Part shown: positions 44,514 through 53,181 of the stretch, piece after piece
How positions within the stretch are numbered: position 1 is the first letter of the stretch
How the letters are laid out: every line of letters starts with the position of its first letter
Assembly: GCA_002842095.1 (NCBI GenBank)
Contig: PHCB01000009.1
Coordinates: 133,468-197,467, forward strand
Source: a candidate division BRC1 bacterium HGW-BRC1-1
Lineage (GTDB): Bacteria > Sumerlaeota > Sumerlaeia > Sumerlaeales > Sumerlaeaceae
DNA: 64,000 bases
Direction of reading: 5' to 3'
The notes under the pieces: generated by a model
What the model saw: the letters and a program-made list of their open reading frames with translations, nothing else
What the model was told of the DNA's origin: nothing
Database searches by the model: none
Made by a program: the position numbers and the translations under genes

Positions 44514-45191
44514 ATGCGCACTCCGGCGGATGTCGGATTCACGCTCATTGAACTGCTGGTGGTGGTGGCGATCATCGCCATTCTGGCGCTCATCGCGACG
44601 TTCAACATGCGCCACGCAGTGGAGCGTTCGCTGCGCGCAGCCGACGCCGCGAACCTTCACACCATCGCCACGGCGCTGCAAACGTACATGGTGGACCACA
44701 ACACGCTGCCCCCGGGCGACCGCGAGGCGGGGCCGTTCACGTCGCACGATTTCAGCAACACGTCCATCGGCAACGGCCCTGCGGCGGGCGGCTCATGGGA
44801 CGGCCTGCCTTGGTTGCTGGTCGAACAGCGCTATATCAGCGACTGGAAAACCATGTTCTGCCCCAAGTACCTGCGCCTGTATAAAGGCGGCAAAACCATG
44901 AAGAACGACAACCCCCGGTATCACAATTTTCGGTACGCCTACAACAGCTCGGCGCTGTCGAGCGGCGGCCACGCGGGAGGGTCCGGCATCATGACTGGCA
45001 CCCAATGGCTGGTGCGCGATCTGTATCTGCCCCCCCGCAGCGGGTGGTACGGCCAGAGTTATCCGAACTTCCCGGCGGATTACACGTACCCGTGGGGCGA
45101 AGGGGAATGGGAAAATAAGCTGGAGCTGGCCATATACGCAGACTTCGGCGTAAAGCTGATGGTGGGCGGCACGGATAAACCGGCGCCGTGA
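44514..45191 (+). CDS. Prepilin-type (pseudopilin-like) protein under cobalamin riboswitch
   Basis: 225 residues. The class III prepilin signal is VGFTLIELLVVVAIIAILAL: a short leader before the Gly-Phe cleavage site at residues 8-9, Glu at mature position 5, then a long hydrophobic helix. Downstream are LHTIATALQTYMVDHNTLPPGD, a GspG/DUF1559-like segment, and a 130-residue globular part rich in Tyr, Trp and Gly that I do not recognise. It would be processed by a prepilin peptidase and assembled in a type II secretion or type IV pilus-like fibre, or displayed at the membrane. It is monocistronic, with AAGGAG nine bases upstream and a cobalamin riboswitch immediately before it. No other pilus gene is nearby. 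Confidence 0.83.
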   Translation: MRTPADVGFTLIELLVVVAIIAILALIATFNMRHAVERSLRAADAANLHTIATALQTYMVDHNTLPPGDREAGPFTSHDFSNTSIGNGPAAGGSWDGLPWLLVEQRYISDWKTMFCPKYLRLYKGGKTMKNDNPRYHNFRYAYNSSALSSGGHAGGSGIMTGTQWLVRDLYLPPRSGWYGQSYPNFPADYTYPWGEGEWENKLELAIYADFGVKLMVGGTDKPAP

Positions 45192-45300
45192 CGCGGCAAC
45201 AGCGGTTCATAAAATAATGCCAAGTGTTTGTTCCCCCCAGTAAAACAGGTGTGGGACCGGCGGGCACAAACCAATCACCCCGGCACATTCTCGCCAGCGT

Positions 45301-48156
45301 TTACCTCGTGGAGATTGCGGGGCCGAAGCCGGGGGGCGGGGGGGCAGGGGTGGACTGGGGTGCGGAGAAAGCATCATCGCTCTTAGGGTTGCTTCTGCCT
45401 TCGCGGGAACTACGGGCCATAACGGGTTGCCCGACCTTCACGGCGCCGGGATCGGCGCGCCGCACGCTGGCACGACCGTTCTGGTTGGCGCCGGCATCGC
45501 CCCGGCGGACCGACGCGCCGGAGCCTCCCGAGGGGGACTTGTCATCGCCGGGCTTAATCACCTCTCCGTCGATAATGACTTTCCCGTTTAGCTGTGCTGT
45601 GTCGAAAGCCGATTTCCTCAACACCAGACGCACCCCGTTTTCCACATTGGGTCGAGCGCCTTCATAACCCGGCGCCGGTTCGTCTATCTCTACGAGTTTG
45701 ATAATGCGCCACCCTTTGGCGGTCTTGATGGGCTCACTCACCATCCCCGGTTTCATGTTCACGAGGGCTTCGGCCATCTCGGCGGTGATGGGCGAATGGG
45801 CGTCGATCCATCCGATATCGCCCCCCCGTTCCTTGCTGGGTGCCTCGCTCAGTTGGGAGGCAAGCTGCGAGAAGTCCTCGCCTTTTCCGGCCTTTTTCGC
45901 CACGTCGCTCAGTTCATCCTTGGCGCCGTCGCCCGCCTTATAAATCTCCTGCACGTGCAATCGGCGGCTGGCTGCGAAGTGGTCGGGATTCGCCTGATAC
46001 ACTTCGCGCAGTTTCTTTTCGTCGAAGTTTTTCTGATACGCGATTTCGATAAACTTTTCTGCCAGGGCAGAGTCGCCCATTTCCGCCATCATTTCAGCCT
46101 CGGTCATACCGGCGTTTTTAAACGTTTCTTCAAACTTGGGGCCGATACGTTTCTTCAGTTTGTCGCGGTAGGCCGCTATTTCGGCATCGGTCAGCGTCAC
46201 GCCCTGACGGCGCGCTTCCGAGGCGATGGCGGTCTTTTCCGCCCAGTCTTGCTTGATGAAGCCGGCCATTTCCACGCGCGTGGCTTCGTCGGCGTTGGCG
46301 CGTCCGCGCAGCGCGAGGGCTGCTTGCACACGCTTGTTGATGTCTTCTGCGGTGAGGGAACGGTCATCAACCTGTGCGCCCTGCTGGGCCACGGCGGCGG
46401 CCAGGGCAGCCGTGGCACTGAGGCGTTTGGCCACCTCGGGCGGGAGCGCCGCTACCTGCTCGGGCGTAAGGGCCGCGGCTGGATCGCCGGGCTTGGCGCC
46501 ACCGAGGGCCGTGGCGAGTTGGTCGCCATCGGGGTTGAAATTGGGCGTGGGAGAAGGTTGGGCGGTGTTCGCCATCACCGGAGCGCCGGGGGCGGCCGGA
46601 ATGCCGGTAGTGGCAGGACCAGCCGGGACAACCGGCGCAGGCGGCGGCGGCTCCCCTGCGTGAATTGCCGCCCGGATTTCAGGCGGAAGCTGGGGCAGGG
46701 GCGACGCAACGCTGGAGCTGGTGCCGCCATCGGGTGCCTCGTCGAGGGTGCGCAGCCCTCCGCGGGCGTTGGAAATGGTGACCTGCGCACCGGACCGCTC
46801 GATGGTGAGGGCCGTGGTGCGGGTGGCGGCCGGATCGGATGGGGCGGTCGCGCCGGATATTGCGCCGGTGGCCGCTTCCGGGTCATCCACCACGACACGG
46901 GGTTTGGTGGCTCCCGGGGGGGTGGGGGCGGAATAGTTCGACATGGCCGCCGCCAACTCAGCGGAGGCAGGGGTGTTGCGTCCCGGTGGGGTGACGGCGG
47001 CATTGCCGTCCAGCGGTGGCAGTTCCATTTGCGCATCCATTAGTCCGCCGGCAGCGGGCGTGGAGACGGGCAGAGGTTTGCCCAGTTGAGGCTGCGACAC
47101 GCGCACATCCGGGCTGGTGCCGGGAGCGGGGGGAACGGCGGACCACGGAGTGGCCGTAACAGGAGGCACGGTGGCGGGCATTTCGATGGGCAACTCGGCC
47201 GGTGCCAAGGCATCGGGCGTGGGGCCGGGGGTGCCCATCATGGGCGGGAGGATGGGCCGGTTGGGGTTCCCCTCCACGGACGGCCCCTGAGGCGCGCCGG
47301 GGTCATGATCCACGGGGTTTTGCGGCGAGCCCCAGCGGGGCAGTGATCCGGGAGGAAGGGCGGCATCGGGCAACGTGGCGGGCATATCGGAGGAGTTGCC
47401 ACCCATGTTGGTTTGGATGGGCAGGGGCCCGGGTCTGGGGGTGGGCTCGCTCATTCTGCTCGGGCCGGTCATGCTCACCGCCCCGGCGGATGGCGCATTG
47501 CTCGCAGTGGAGGGATCGAGCACCCCCCGGGGCACCGCAAAACCGGGGACAACACCGGTTACTGAAGCTGGTGTGGCGAGAGGTGGTGTGGCAACAATTT
47601 CAGGCTCGGAAGTCTGCGTGAGGGCCGCAGCGGAACGGGCCTGATAGGCACTGAGCGCCTGATCGAAGGCATCGCCGCTGGCTGCGGGAGTCGAGGCTGC
47701 GCCCGGGTCGGAGGATTGCAGGGTCGTGGGGGCCACCGAGGATGCGACCGTTCCCGGTTCCACGTCGGCTTCCACGGCGAGAATCTGTGTGGGCGCGCTT
47801 GCCTGGGTCATGGGTGTGGCGGCCACCACGGGCACAGCGCGGGCGGCCAGTTCGGGGGGTGGCATGGGCGATGAGGAGGGAGACGCGGTGGCGCGGGAGG
47901 TAACCGGTCTCGCTGTGGGCGCCGGTGTGACAGCGCCGGCGGGAACACGCGCACCCATCGGGGAGCGGCCATCGGCGGCTCCGCCTTGCAGCGACATGAT
48001 GGCCCGTTGATCCGCCGCAGCCATGGCGGGGTCCGCCGCCACGGACGGACCGGACGAGCGCGACCGTCCCTGCATCAGCAGCATTGCGGTGATGATGCAA
48101 ATCAGGATTCCGCCGCCCAGCAGCGCCAGATTAAAATTGCGATTCTTGCTCTTCAT
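45301..48156 (-). CDS. Large membrane-anchored PpiC-type peptidyl-prolyl isomerase with Pro/Ala-rich region
   Basis: 951 residues. One N-terminal helix (FNLALLGGGILICIITAMLL) is followed by about 530 residues dominated by Pro, Ala, Thr, Ser and Gly, probably an extended periplasmic linker. The folded C-terminal part begins near residue 600 with a SurA-like helical region (TRVEMAGFIKQDWAEKTAIA, TLTDAEIAAYRDKL) and a parvulin domain at about 740-840: RRLHVQEIYKAGDGAK, FSQLASQLSEAPSKERGGDI and PGMVSEPIKTAKGWRIIKL. It likely assists folding of exported proteins. A basic, Ser/Gly-rich tail follows. Such a long disordered spacer is unusual for PpiC/PrsA proteins. Confidence 0.8.
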   Translation of the reverse strand: MKSKNRNFNLALLGGGILICIITAMLLMQGRSRSSGPSVAADPAMAAADQRAIMSLQGGAADGRSPMGARVPAGAVTPAPTARPVTSRATASPSSSPMPPPELAARAVPVVAATPMTQASAPTQILAVEADVEPGTVASSVAPTTLQSSDPGAASTPAASGDAFDQALSAYQARSAAALTQTSEPEIVATPPLATPASVTGVVPGFAVPRGVLDPSTASNAPSAGAVSMTGPSRMSEPTPRPGPLPIQTNMGGNSSDMPATLPDAALPPGSLPRWGSPQNPVDHDPGAPQGPSVEGNPNRPILPPMMGTPGPTPDALAPAELPIEMPATVPPVTATPWSAVPPAPGTSPDVRVSQPQLGKPLPVSTPAAGGLMDAQMELPPLDGNAAVTPPGRNTPASAELAAAMSNYSAPTPPGATKPRVVVDDPEAATGAISGATAPSDPAATRTTALTIERSGAQVTISNARGGLRTLDEAPDGGTSSSVASPLPQLPPEIRAAIHAGEPPPPAPVVPAGPATTGIPAAPGAPVMANTAQPSPTPNFNPDGDQLATALGGAKPGDPAAALTPEQVAALPPEVAKRLSATAALAAAVAQQGAQVDDRSLTAEDINKRVQAALALRGRANADEATRVEMAGFIKQDWAEKTAIASEARRQGVTLTDAEIAAYRDKLKKRIGPKFEETFKNAGMTEAEMMAEMGDSALAEKFIEIAYQKNFDEKKLREVYQANPDHFAASRRLHVQEIYKAGDGAKDELSDVAKKAGKGEDFSQLASQLSEAPSKERGGDIGWIDAHSPITAEMAEALVNMKPGMVSEPIKTAKGWRIIKLVEIDEPAPGYEGARPNVENGVRLVLRKSAFDTAQLNGKVIIDGEVIKPGDDKSPSGGSGASVRRGDAGANQNGRASVRRADPGAVKVGQPVMARSSREGRSNPKSDDAFSAPQSTPAPPPPGFGPAISTR

Positions 48157-48254
48157 AACAAACCCCAGCCTCTGCCCGACAGCGGTTCACTGCATGCCGC
48201 CGGTGGCTTAACTATAATATACGGTTGCGGGGAAAAACTCATGGGTGCTTGGGA

Positions 48255-49712
48255 TCAAAGATCCGTGGTTTCGTGGAGGCCGTCAGCGATGGTGGGGGTT
48301 TGGGCCAGCGCTTCCTCTTCGGGTGAAACCACGCGGATGTTGCGCCAGGCTCCGGACCTGTAACGCAGATAAAACATGCCCGACGCCCCGAGAATGATAA
48401 AGACCACGGTGGTCCAGGCGGTCTCGACGCTGGTGTGGAAATAGTGCAGCAGCAAAATTGCCGCACCCACGAGGATATAGTGGAAACCCACGGATAATCC
48501 CATGGCCCACAGCGTGTCGCCTGCAGCGCGCAGCGCTCCGCTGAAGACCAGCGAGGTCGCATCGGCCAGCACGTAAATGCTCACGAGGCGCAGCATCACC
48601 ACCGCCAGCGGGGCCACCCGATCGAACAACTCCGCATGCTCCGCCGGTCGGAACACCATCACGAGGGGGTGCGCAAAGAGCGAAAAGATGAGCAGCATGA
48701 TGAAGGAATAGCTCCAGCCGAGTTTCAGCCCCGACATGGTGGCGCGGTGGGCGGTGTCGGGTCGGCCCGCGCCCATGTAGCGACCCACGAGACTGGTCAC
48801 GCCGATGTTCACGCCCAGCAGGGGAATGAACGACACCATGTCCCAATTGAAAACCACCGTGGTGGCGGCGGCGGCTTCCAGCCCCCGGGCGTGAAAAGCA
48901 AGGATGAGCATGTTGAAAGCCAGCAGGTTGAGGAACAACTCCAGCCCGGCCGGATAGCCGAAGTGGATGAGCTTGCCCATGGCCGACCGGCTGAACCGCC
49001 AGGCCTTCATCACGGCGAACTCGCGGCGGTTGGCGGGCCAGAAGTATCCGCCCATCAAAATGAGAAGCCCCACGGCGCTGCCGAAGATGGTGCCATAGGC
49101 CGCGCCCGCGATGCCCAGTGGGGGGAAACCGCCCTTGCCGAAGATGAGCAGATAGTTTGCCACAATGTTGGCAATCATGGCGCCGAGGGCCGACATCATC
49201 ACGATGCGTGTGCGCCCCAGACCGGAGAAAAACGCCGCGAAACATTGCCGCAGAAGCCCCACAATGGCGCCCCACACGAGGATATCGAAATAGATGCGCT
49301 GGGGGATGGCCTGCGTGGGGTCGAGATTAGAGTGGTCGAAGAGGTAATAGCCCAGCGGACGCATGAGCAGAATGATGGGGTACGCGAACAGGCAGATGAT
49401 GAGCGCCTGCGTGAGGGCCAGCGCGCATTTATCCGGGCGGCGCGCGCCGAGATATTGCGCCACGATGGCTGTGGTGTAACCGGTCAGGCCCACGAAGAAC
49501 GTCATGAGCATGAACGCCGTGAGGCCGCCGGCCATGGCCGCGCTCATAAACGGTGTGCCGAGACGACTGAGAAACAGGCGGTCGGTGAAGGTCATCACCG
49601 TGTCGCAGGCCGCCGACGCGATCATCGGCAGCGCAACGCTGAGCATCTCGCGCACCCCCCCCGGGACGTAGGAAGGGCGCGAGCGCAATGAGAAGTCGGT
49701 GGAGGGAGTCAT
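48255..49712 (-). CDS. MATE-family multidrug/organic-cation efflux transporter
   Basis: About 485 residues and 12 helices. MATE signatures: LPMIASAACDTVMTFTDRLF, GYTTAIVAQYLGARRPDK in the first half, and SFIPLLGVNIGVTSLVGRYM followed by GAGRPDTAHRAT in the second half; the two halves are pseudo-symmetric. It would use a Na+ or H+ gradient. The ATG at 49712 (MTPSTDF) is preferred over 49748; the upstream sequence contains GGAGGTATTTCCTCC, a small inverted repeat that could hide or present the ribosome binding site. Confidence 0.9.
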   Translation of the reverse strand: MTPSTDFSLRSRPSYVPGGVREMLSVALPMIASAACDTVMTFTDRLFLSRLGTPFMSAAMAGGLTAFMLMTFFVGLTGYTTAIVAQYLGARRPDKCALALTQALIICLFAYPIILLMRPLGYYLFDHSNLDPTQAIPQRIYFDILVWGAIVGLLRQCFAAFFSGLGRTRIVMMSALGAMIANIVANYLLIFGKGGFPPLGIAGAAYGTIFGSAVGLLILMGGYFWPANRREFAVMKAWRFSRSAMGKLIHFGYPAGLELFLNLLAFNMLILAFHARGLEAAAATTVVFNWDMVSFIPLLGVNIGVTSLVGRYMGAGRPDTAHRATMSGLKLGWSYSFIMLLIFSLFAHPLVMVFRPAEHAELFDRVAPLAVVMLRLVSIYVLADATSLVFSGALRAAGDTLWAMGLSVGFHYILVGAAILLLHYFHTSVETAWTTVVFIILGASGMFYLRYRSGAWRNIRVVSPEEEALAQTPTIADGLHETTDL

Positions 49713-49833
49713 AAGAAAACGCGGGAGGAAATACCTCCTGCATGGCAAAAACTATGGCAGAACCTCGCAAAGAGAAGAAGTAAAGCCACCAAAAACCGCG
49801 CATCAGGGGGGCGGGTTAAGCCCGGAAAATAAA

Positions 49834-49867
49834 AATGTGGGACCAGCACGTTCGCCGGTCCCACATT
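49834..49867 (-). terminator. Rho-independent terminator of the exported protein gene
   Basis: Perfect 11-base stem AATGTGGGACC / GGTCCCACATT with a 12-base loop. On the minus strand it is followed by TTTATTTTCC, so it ends the gene at 49888-50676. Confidence 0.85.
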
Positions 49868-49887
49868 AAAAGCAGCAACACAAGCCC

Positions 49888-50676
49888 CTACTTCAGGTCG
49901 TACTTTATATCGGTCACATCCACCATGAGCTTAGGATATCCATCGTCGGTGAAAATATTGAACTGGATGGCCGTGGGAAGAGGCAGCCCTTTTACCATGG
50001 TGGTGCCGGTGAAGGTTGTTTCCTGGTACGACTTGTTACCCTCTATTATTATACGGTCGCTTAACAACTGGCCGGTCGATGCATCCACGACACGCTCACG
50101 GACCGGTTTGCCTTTATAAATTTCCGTCAATGTAACCTTACCGCCAGACTCTTCCATTTCGACCTGTCCGAAATGCGACCCCGCCAAGACCACCGGGATA
50201 AGGGGGGCGGGAACCGCAGCGAACATAAGAGGAATCACCACCCTCAGACCGCTTTGTGCATCCAAACCACCTGCTGCGGTTTTCGGGAGATCAAATTGTT
50301 TGCTGATTATTCTCTCCCCACCATAATCCGCCCTCATCGCGGCTTCGCCCGGCTTAAGGATCAACTCACCCTTGCCTTTCAGCACGACGACGGCACTGGT
50401 TTCCGCGCTTTCTTGTAAGACCTCAGTTAAAGCACCCGGTATGCTTGCGAGCTTTACCTTTTTGCGGCCGCCTCCAAGGTCTTCCACAATCTCACCGGCA
50501 GGATAGTATGACATTTGATTCGTTTCATACGTCACCGTGCCCACCAGGCCCACCACGGCTTCGTACTGGTGTTCTGCCCTCTCGCGATATTCCGCCGACA
50601 CCCCGCCAGCCTGGACCACCGCAACACCCTGCATCAAAAATCCGATAACGGTCAGCACTACGACGGTACGCTTCAT
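49888..50676 (-). CDS. Exported protein of unknown function (LolA/LppX-like size)
   Basis: 262 residues with a signal peptide (MKRTVVVLTVIGFLMQGVAVVQA). The mature part is strand-rich, with GQVEMEESGGKVTLTEIYKG and the tail PTAIQFNIFTDDGYPKLMVD, recalling outer-membrane lipoprotein-sorting (LolA-like) folds. It lacks any lipobox Cys. I do not recognise a family with certainty. It is a single gene with its own terminator. Confidence 0.6.
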   Translation of the reverse strand: MKRTVVVLTVIGFLMQGVAVVQAGGVSAEYRERAEHQYEAVVGLVGTVTYETNQMSYYPAGEIVEDLGGGRKKVKLASIPGALTEVLQESAETSAVVVLKGKGELILKPGEAAMRADYGGERIISKQFDLPKTAAGGLDAQSGLRVVIPLMFAAVPAPLIPVVLAGSHFGQVEMEESGGKVTLTEIYKGKPVRERVVDASTGQLLSDRIIIEGNKSYQETTFTGTTMVKGLPLPTAIQFNIFTDDGYPKLMVDVTDIKYDLK

Positions 50677-50861
50677 GGCTCTATATCCCCTTCGGTTAAT
50701 GTTGGCACTTGGATCTGTTGCAAAAAAAAAACCGATCTGTCATTCTCTTTGTCCTTGGATTTACTGTGAGTCAAGCGAAGTTCGTTGGCGAGAGAGGTTG
50801 AACATTCGAAGGACGGCAACGCCCCCGTGATGAAACCCCCTCGCTGGTGGTTTGGTTTCTT

Positions 50862-51677
50862 ATGCGCTTACCACACCTGTTGTTGCTGTTTGCCCTGTTG
50901 TTTGCTTGTGCTGAATCTCGCTGCCATGCGGCCAAGGCGGGTTCAACCAATCCACCGGCAACCTCGAAACGCGCCGACGCCACCTCGTCCGTGGTGTTTC
51001 TTCTCCACGGGTTGGGGAAGGGGCCGCTGGATATGACGCCCATGGAGATGACGCTTCGTCATCACGGTTGGGAGGTGGTGAACTGGCGGTATAACTCGAC
51101 GCAGAAAACCATCGACGAACTGGCCACCGATCTGGCCTCGGCGCTGGTACCGTACGCGGACCGCCTCGTGGATTTCGTGGGGCATTCGATGGGCGGCATT
51201 GTGGTGCGCACGTACCTGCAGCGCTACCACCCGACCAACGCGGGGCGGCTGGTGATGATCGGGTCGCCCAATCACGGCGCCACCATCGCCGGGATGTTGG
51301 GTGATTTGATGGCGTATCGTCTGATGCTGGGTCCGGCAGGGCAGCAGCTTCGGCGCGACAGCCGTTTCCTGTCGGAGTTGGGGCCGCCCACGTGCGAATT
51401 TGGCATTATCGCCGGGGGCAGGGGCGACGGTGTGGGCATCCTGAAACTACTGCCGGGCGATAACGACGGCATTGTGGAGGTGGAAAGCACGCGTCTGCCC
51501 GGGGCGGCGGATTTTGTGCTAGTGCCGTTCATGCATGCGGCGCTGCCCATGATGCCCCTCGTGGTGCGCGAGACGGAGTATTTCCTGCGCACGGGCGAAT
51601 TTGCCCACGACGCCCGCCGCGCCGCCGAAGCCGCGCGAGTGCCCAAGGTAAGGCGAGCGCTGCCACTGGAGCCGTGA
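50862..51677 (+). CDS. Secreted alpha/beta-hydrolase (lipase/PGAP1-like)
   Basis: About 271 residues. A signal-like segment (MRLPHLLLLFALLFACAESRC) has a possible lipobox around its Cys. The hydrolase core has oxyanion HGLGKGPLDM, the nucleophile elbow VGHSMGGIVVRTYL (Ser), an acidic residue in GDNDGIVEVEST and the His in FVLVPFMHAALP. It would hydrolyse esters of lipids in the envelope or outside the cell. MRLPHL at 50862 is a better start than MVWFLM at 50847. A purine-rich repeat follows the stop. Confidence 0.82.
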   Translation: MRLPHLLLLFALLFACAESRCHAAKAGSTNPPATSKRADATSSVVFLLHGLGKGPLDMTPMEMTLRHHGWEVVNWRYNSTQKTIDELATDLASALVPYADRLVDFVGHSMGGIVVRTYLQRYHPTNAGRLVMIGSPNHGATIAGMLGDLMAYRLMLGPAGQQLRRDSRFLSELGPPTCEFGIIAGGRGDGVGILKLLPGDNDGIVEVESTRLPGAADFVLVPFMHAALPMMPLVVRETEYFLRTGEFAHDARRAAEAARVPKVRRALPLEP

Positions 51678-51790
51678 GGTGGGAGAGGATGGGAGGAATG
51701 GGACTTATGAAAAACCATTTCAGCCATTTCACCCATAATTCTCATTACTCCCATCCTTCCCATTCCTCCCATTCTTCCCATCCTCTTTTT
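51678..51790. repeat. TCCCATN-type repeat forming a partial palindrome
   Basis: GGGAGAGGATGGGAGGAATGGG at the left is partly complementary to the right-hand run of TCCCATCC, TTCCCATTCC, TCCCATTC and TTCCCATCC units. It fills the space between the lipase and yicC. It is a third low-complexity family, unlike families A and B in sequence but also with short direct units. Confidence 0.7.
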
Positions 51791-51829
51791 TCGCTCGATT
51801 TCACCGCCTTGCGCTGAAACCTTTTCCCC

Positions 51830-52720
51830 ATGACTATTCGCAGCATGACGGGCTTCGGCTCGGCACTGGCTTCATCTCCGGCGGGCGAGTTTGCCGTCGA
51901 GATCAAGGCCGTGAACAACCGGTTTCTCGACCAGAACGTGCGCCTGCCGCGCGAGCTTAACTTCCTCGAACCCGCGATTCGCGACGAGGTGAAGGCGCGG
52001 GTGCGGCGTGGCAAGCTGGACCTCTTCGTGCGCTGGTCGCCCGCCGCCGGCGCGGCTCCGCTGGCCGAGGTGAACGGTCCGCTGCTGCGATATTACGCGA
52101 CCCAGATTCGCCAGGCGCTGGATTTGCCAACCTCCGCGCCGGTGGACATTGCGGCATTGTTGCAATTGCCCGGCACGGTGATTTCCACATCCGCCGCCGG
52201 CGACGACGAGGCGCTGGTGGAGGCCGCGCTGCAACCGGTGCGCGCCGCCCTGGAGGCGCTGGACGAAACCCGCCGCCGCGAGGGCGCCAAGCTGGCCGCC
52301 GCGATCCTCGAAGTGGTAACCGAAATCGAGCGCATGGGCGCCGAGGTGGAGGCGCTGAAAGACACTCTGGTCGAAGAGACCCGCGTGCGGATTCGCGAAC
52401 GGCTGGATCAGATCGAAAAAAACACCGGCGTGGTGCTGGACCCAGGTCGGCTGGAGGCGGAGGTGATTCTCTTCGCCGACAAAGCCGACATCACCGAGGA
52501 GGTGGTGCGTCTGGCCGCCCATGTGGGAGCCATGCGCCGTTTGTGTGGCGGGTCGCAGACCGAGGGCGTGGGCAAGACGATGGACTTCCTCGTGCAGGAA
52601 CTACTGCGCGAGGTGAACACCATCGGCAACAAAGCCCGCGGGTTGGAGATAGCCCAACGCATCGTGCGCATGAAAAGCGAGATTGAGAAGATACGCGAGC
52701 AGGTACAGAACATCGAATGA
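51830..52720 (+). CDS. yicC: YicC-family endoribonuclease-like protein
   Basis: 296 residues. N-terminal MTIRSMTGFGSA, VEIKAVNNRFLDQNVRLPRE and KARVRRGKLDLFVRW, then the C-terminal DUF1732 part with EVILFADKADITEEVVRLAAH and a terminal VNTIGNKARGLEIAQ segment. YicC homologues are hexameric endoribonucleases acting in RNA turnover. The length is usual. Its stop overlaps the next small gene as ATGA. Confidence 0.94.
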   Translation: MTIRSMTGFGSALASSPAGEFAVEIKAVNNRFLDQNVRLPRELNFLEPAIRDEVKARVRRGKLDLFVRWSPAAGAAPLAEVNGPLLRYYATQIRQALDLPTSAPVDIAALLQLPGTVISTSAAGDDEALVEAALQPVRAALEALDETRRREGAKLAAAILEVVTEIERMGAEVEALKDTLVEETRVRIRERLDQIEKNTGVVLDPGRLEAEVILFADKADITEEVVRLAAHVGAMRRLCGGSQTEGVGKTMDFLVQELLREVNTIGNKARGLEIAQRIVRMKSEIEKIREQVQNIE

Positions 52721-53019
52721 GTAACGTGGAATACATCTTCACGCTGCCTCTGCTGCGCGATCTGGGCATGCAGATCATGTGGCTGTTGCTGTTCAACGCC
52801 GCCCTCGTGACGGCCATCATTTATTTCGCCTGCAAGGCCGACAGGGAAACCAAGCGCGCCGATGCCCTGCAGGAGCAGTTGAGCAAAATTTCGCGCGAAA
52901 TGGATGACACCGACCCCATCATGCCCGTGCTGCCTCCGCGCGGACCGGCGATCCCGCTGTCGGACGACCACCCGATACCCTTGGTCAAGGATGCACGGGA
53001 CAGCCAGCCAAGACGTTAA
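52717..53019 (+). CDS. Small membrane protein coupled to yicC
   Basis: 100 residues. One helix (IMWLLLFNAALVTAIIYFAC) is followed by a short coiled coil (RETKRADALQEQLSKISREM) and a Pro-rich tail. No family recognised. The ATG overlaps the yicC stop (ATGA), so it is expressed together with yicC. Confidence 0.65.
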   Translation: MSNVEYIFTLPLLRDLGMQIMWLLLFNAALVTAIIYFACKADRETKRADALQEQLSKISREMDDTDPIMPVLPPRGPAIPLSDDHPIPLVKDARDSQPRR

Positions 53020-53181
53020 CCGCAAGACCCATGTAACGCCTGAAACTTTTCTTAATTAAATGAAATCTGGTCTTGGGTGCATTCGTTGGGTGAGGGGCAG
53101 TTGCCCTCGGTTGCGGTTGCATGGCCGCTCCTGCAAGAAGTTGACTTTACTCTTACCGCTCTTATAGCGCAGGATGGGCAG

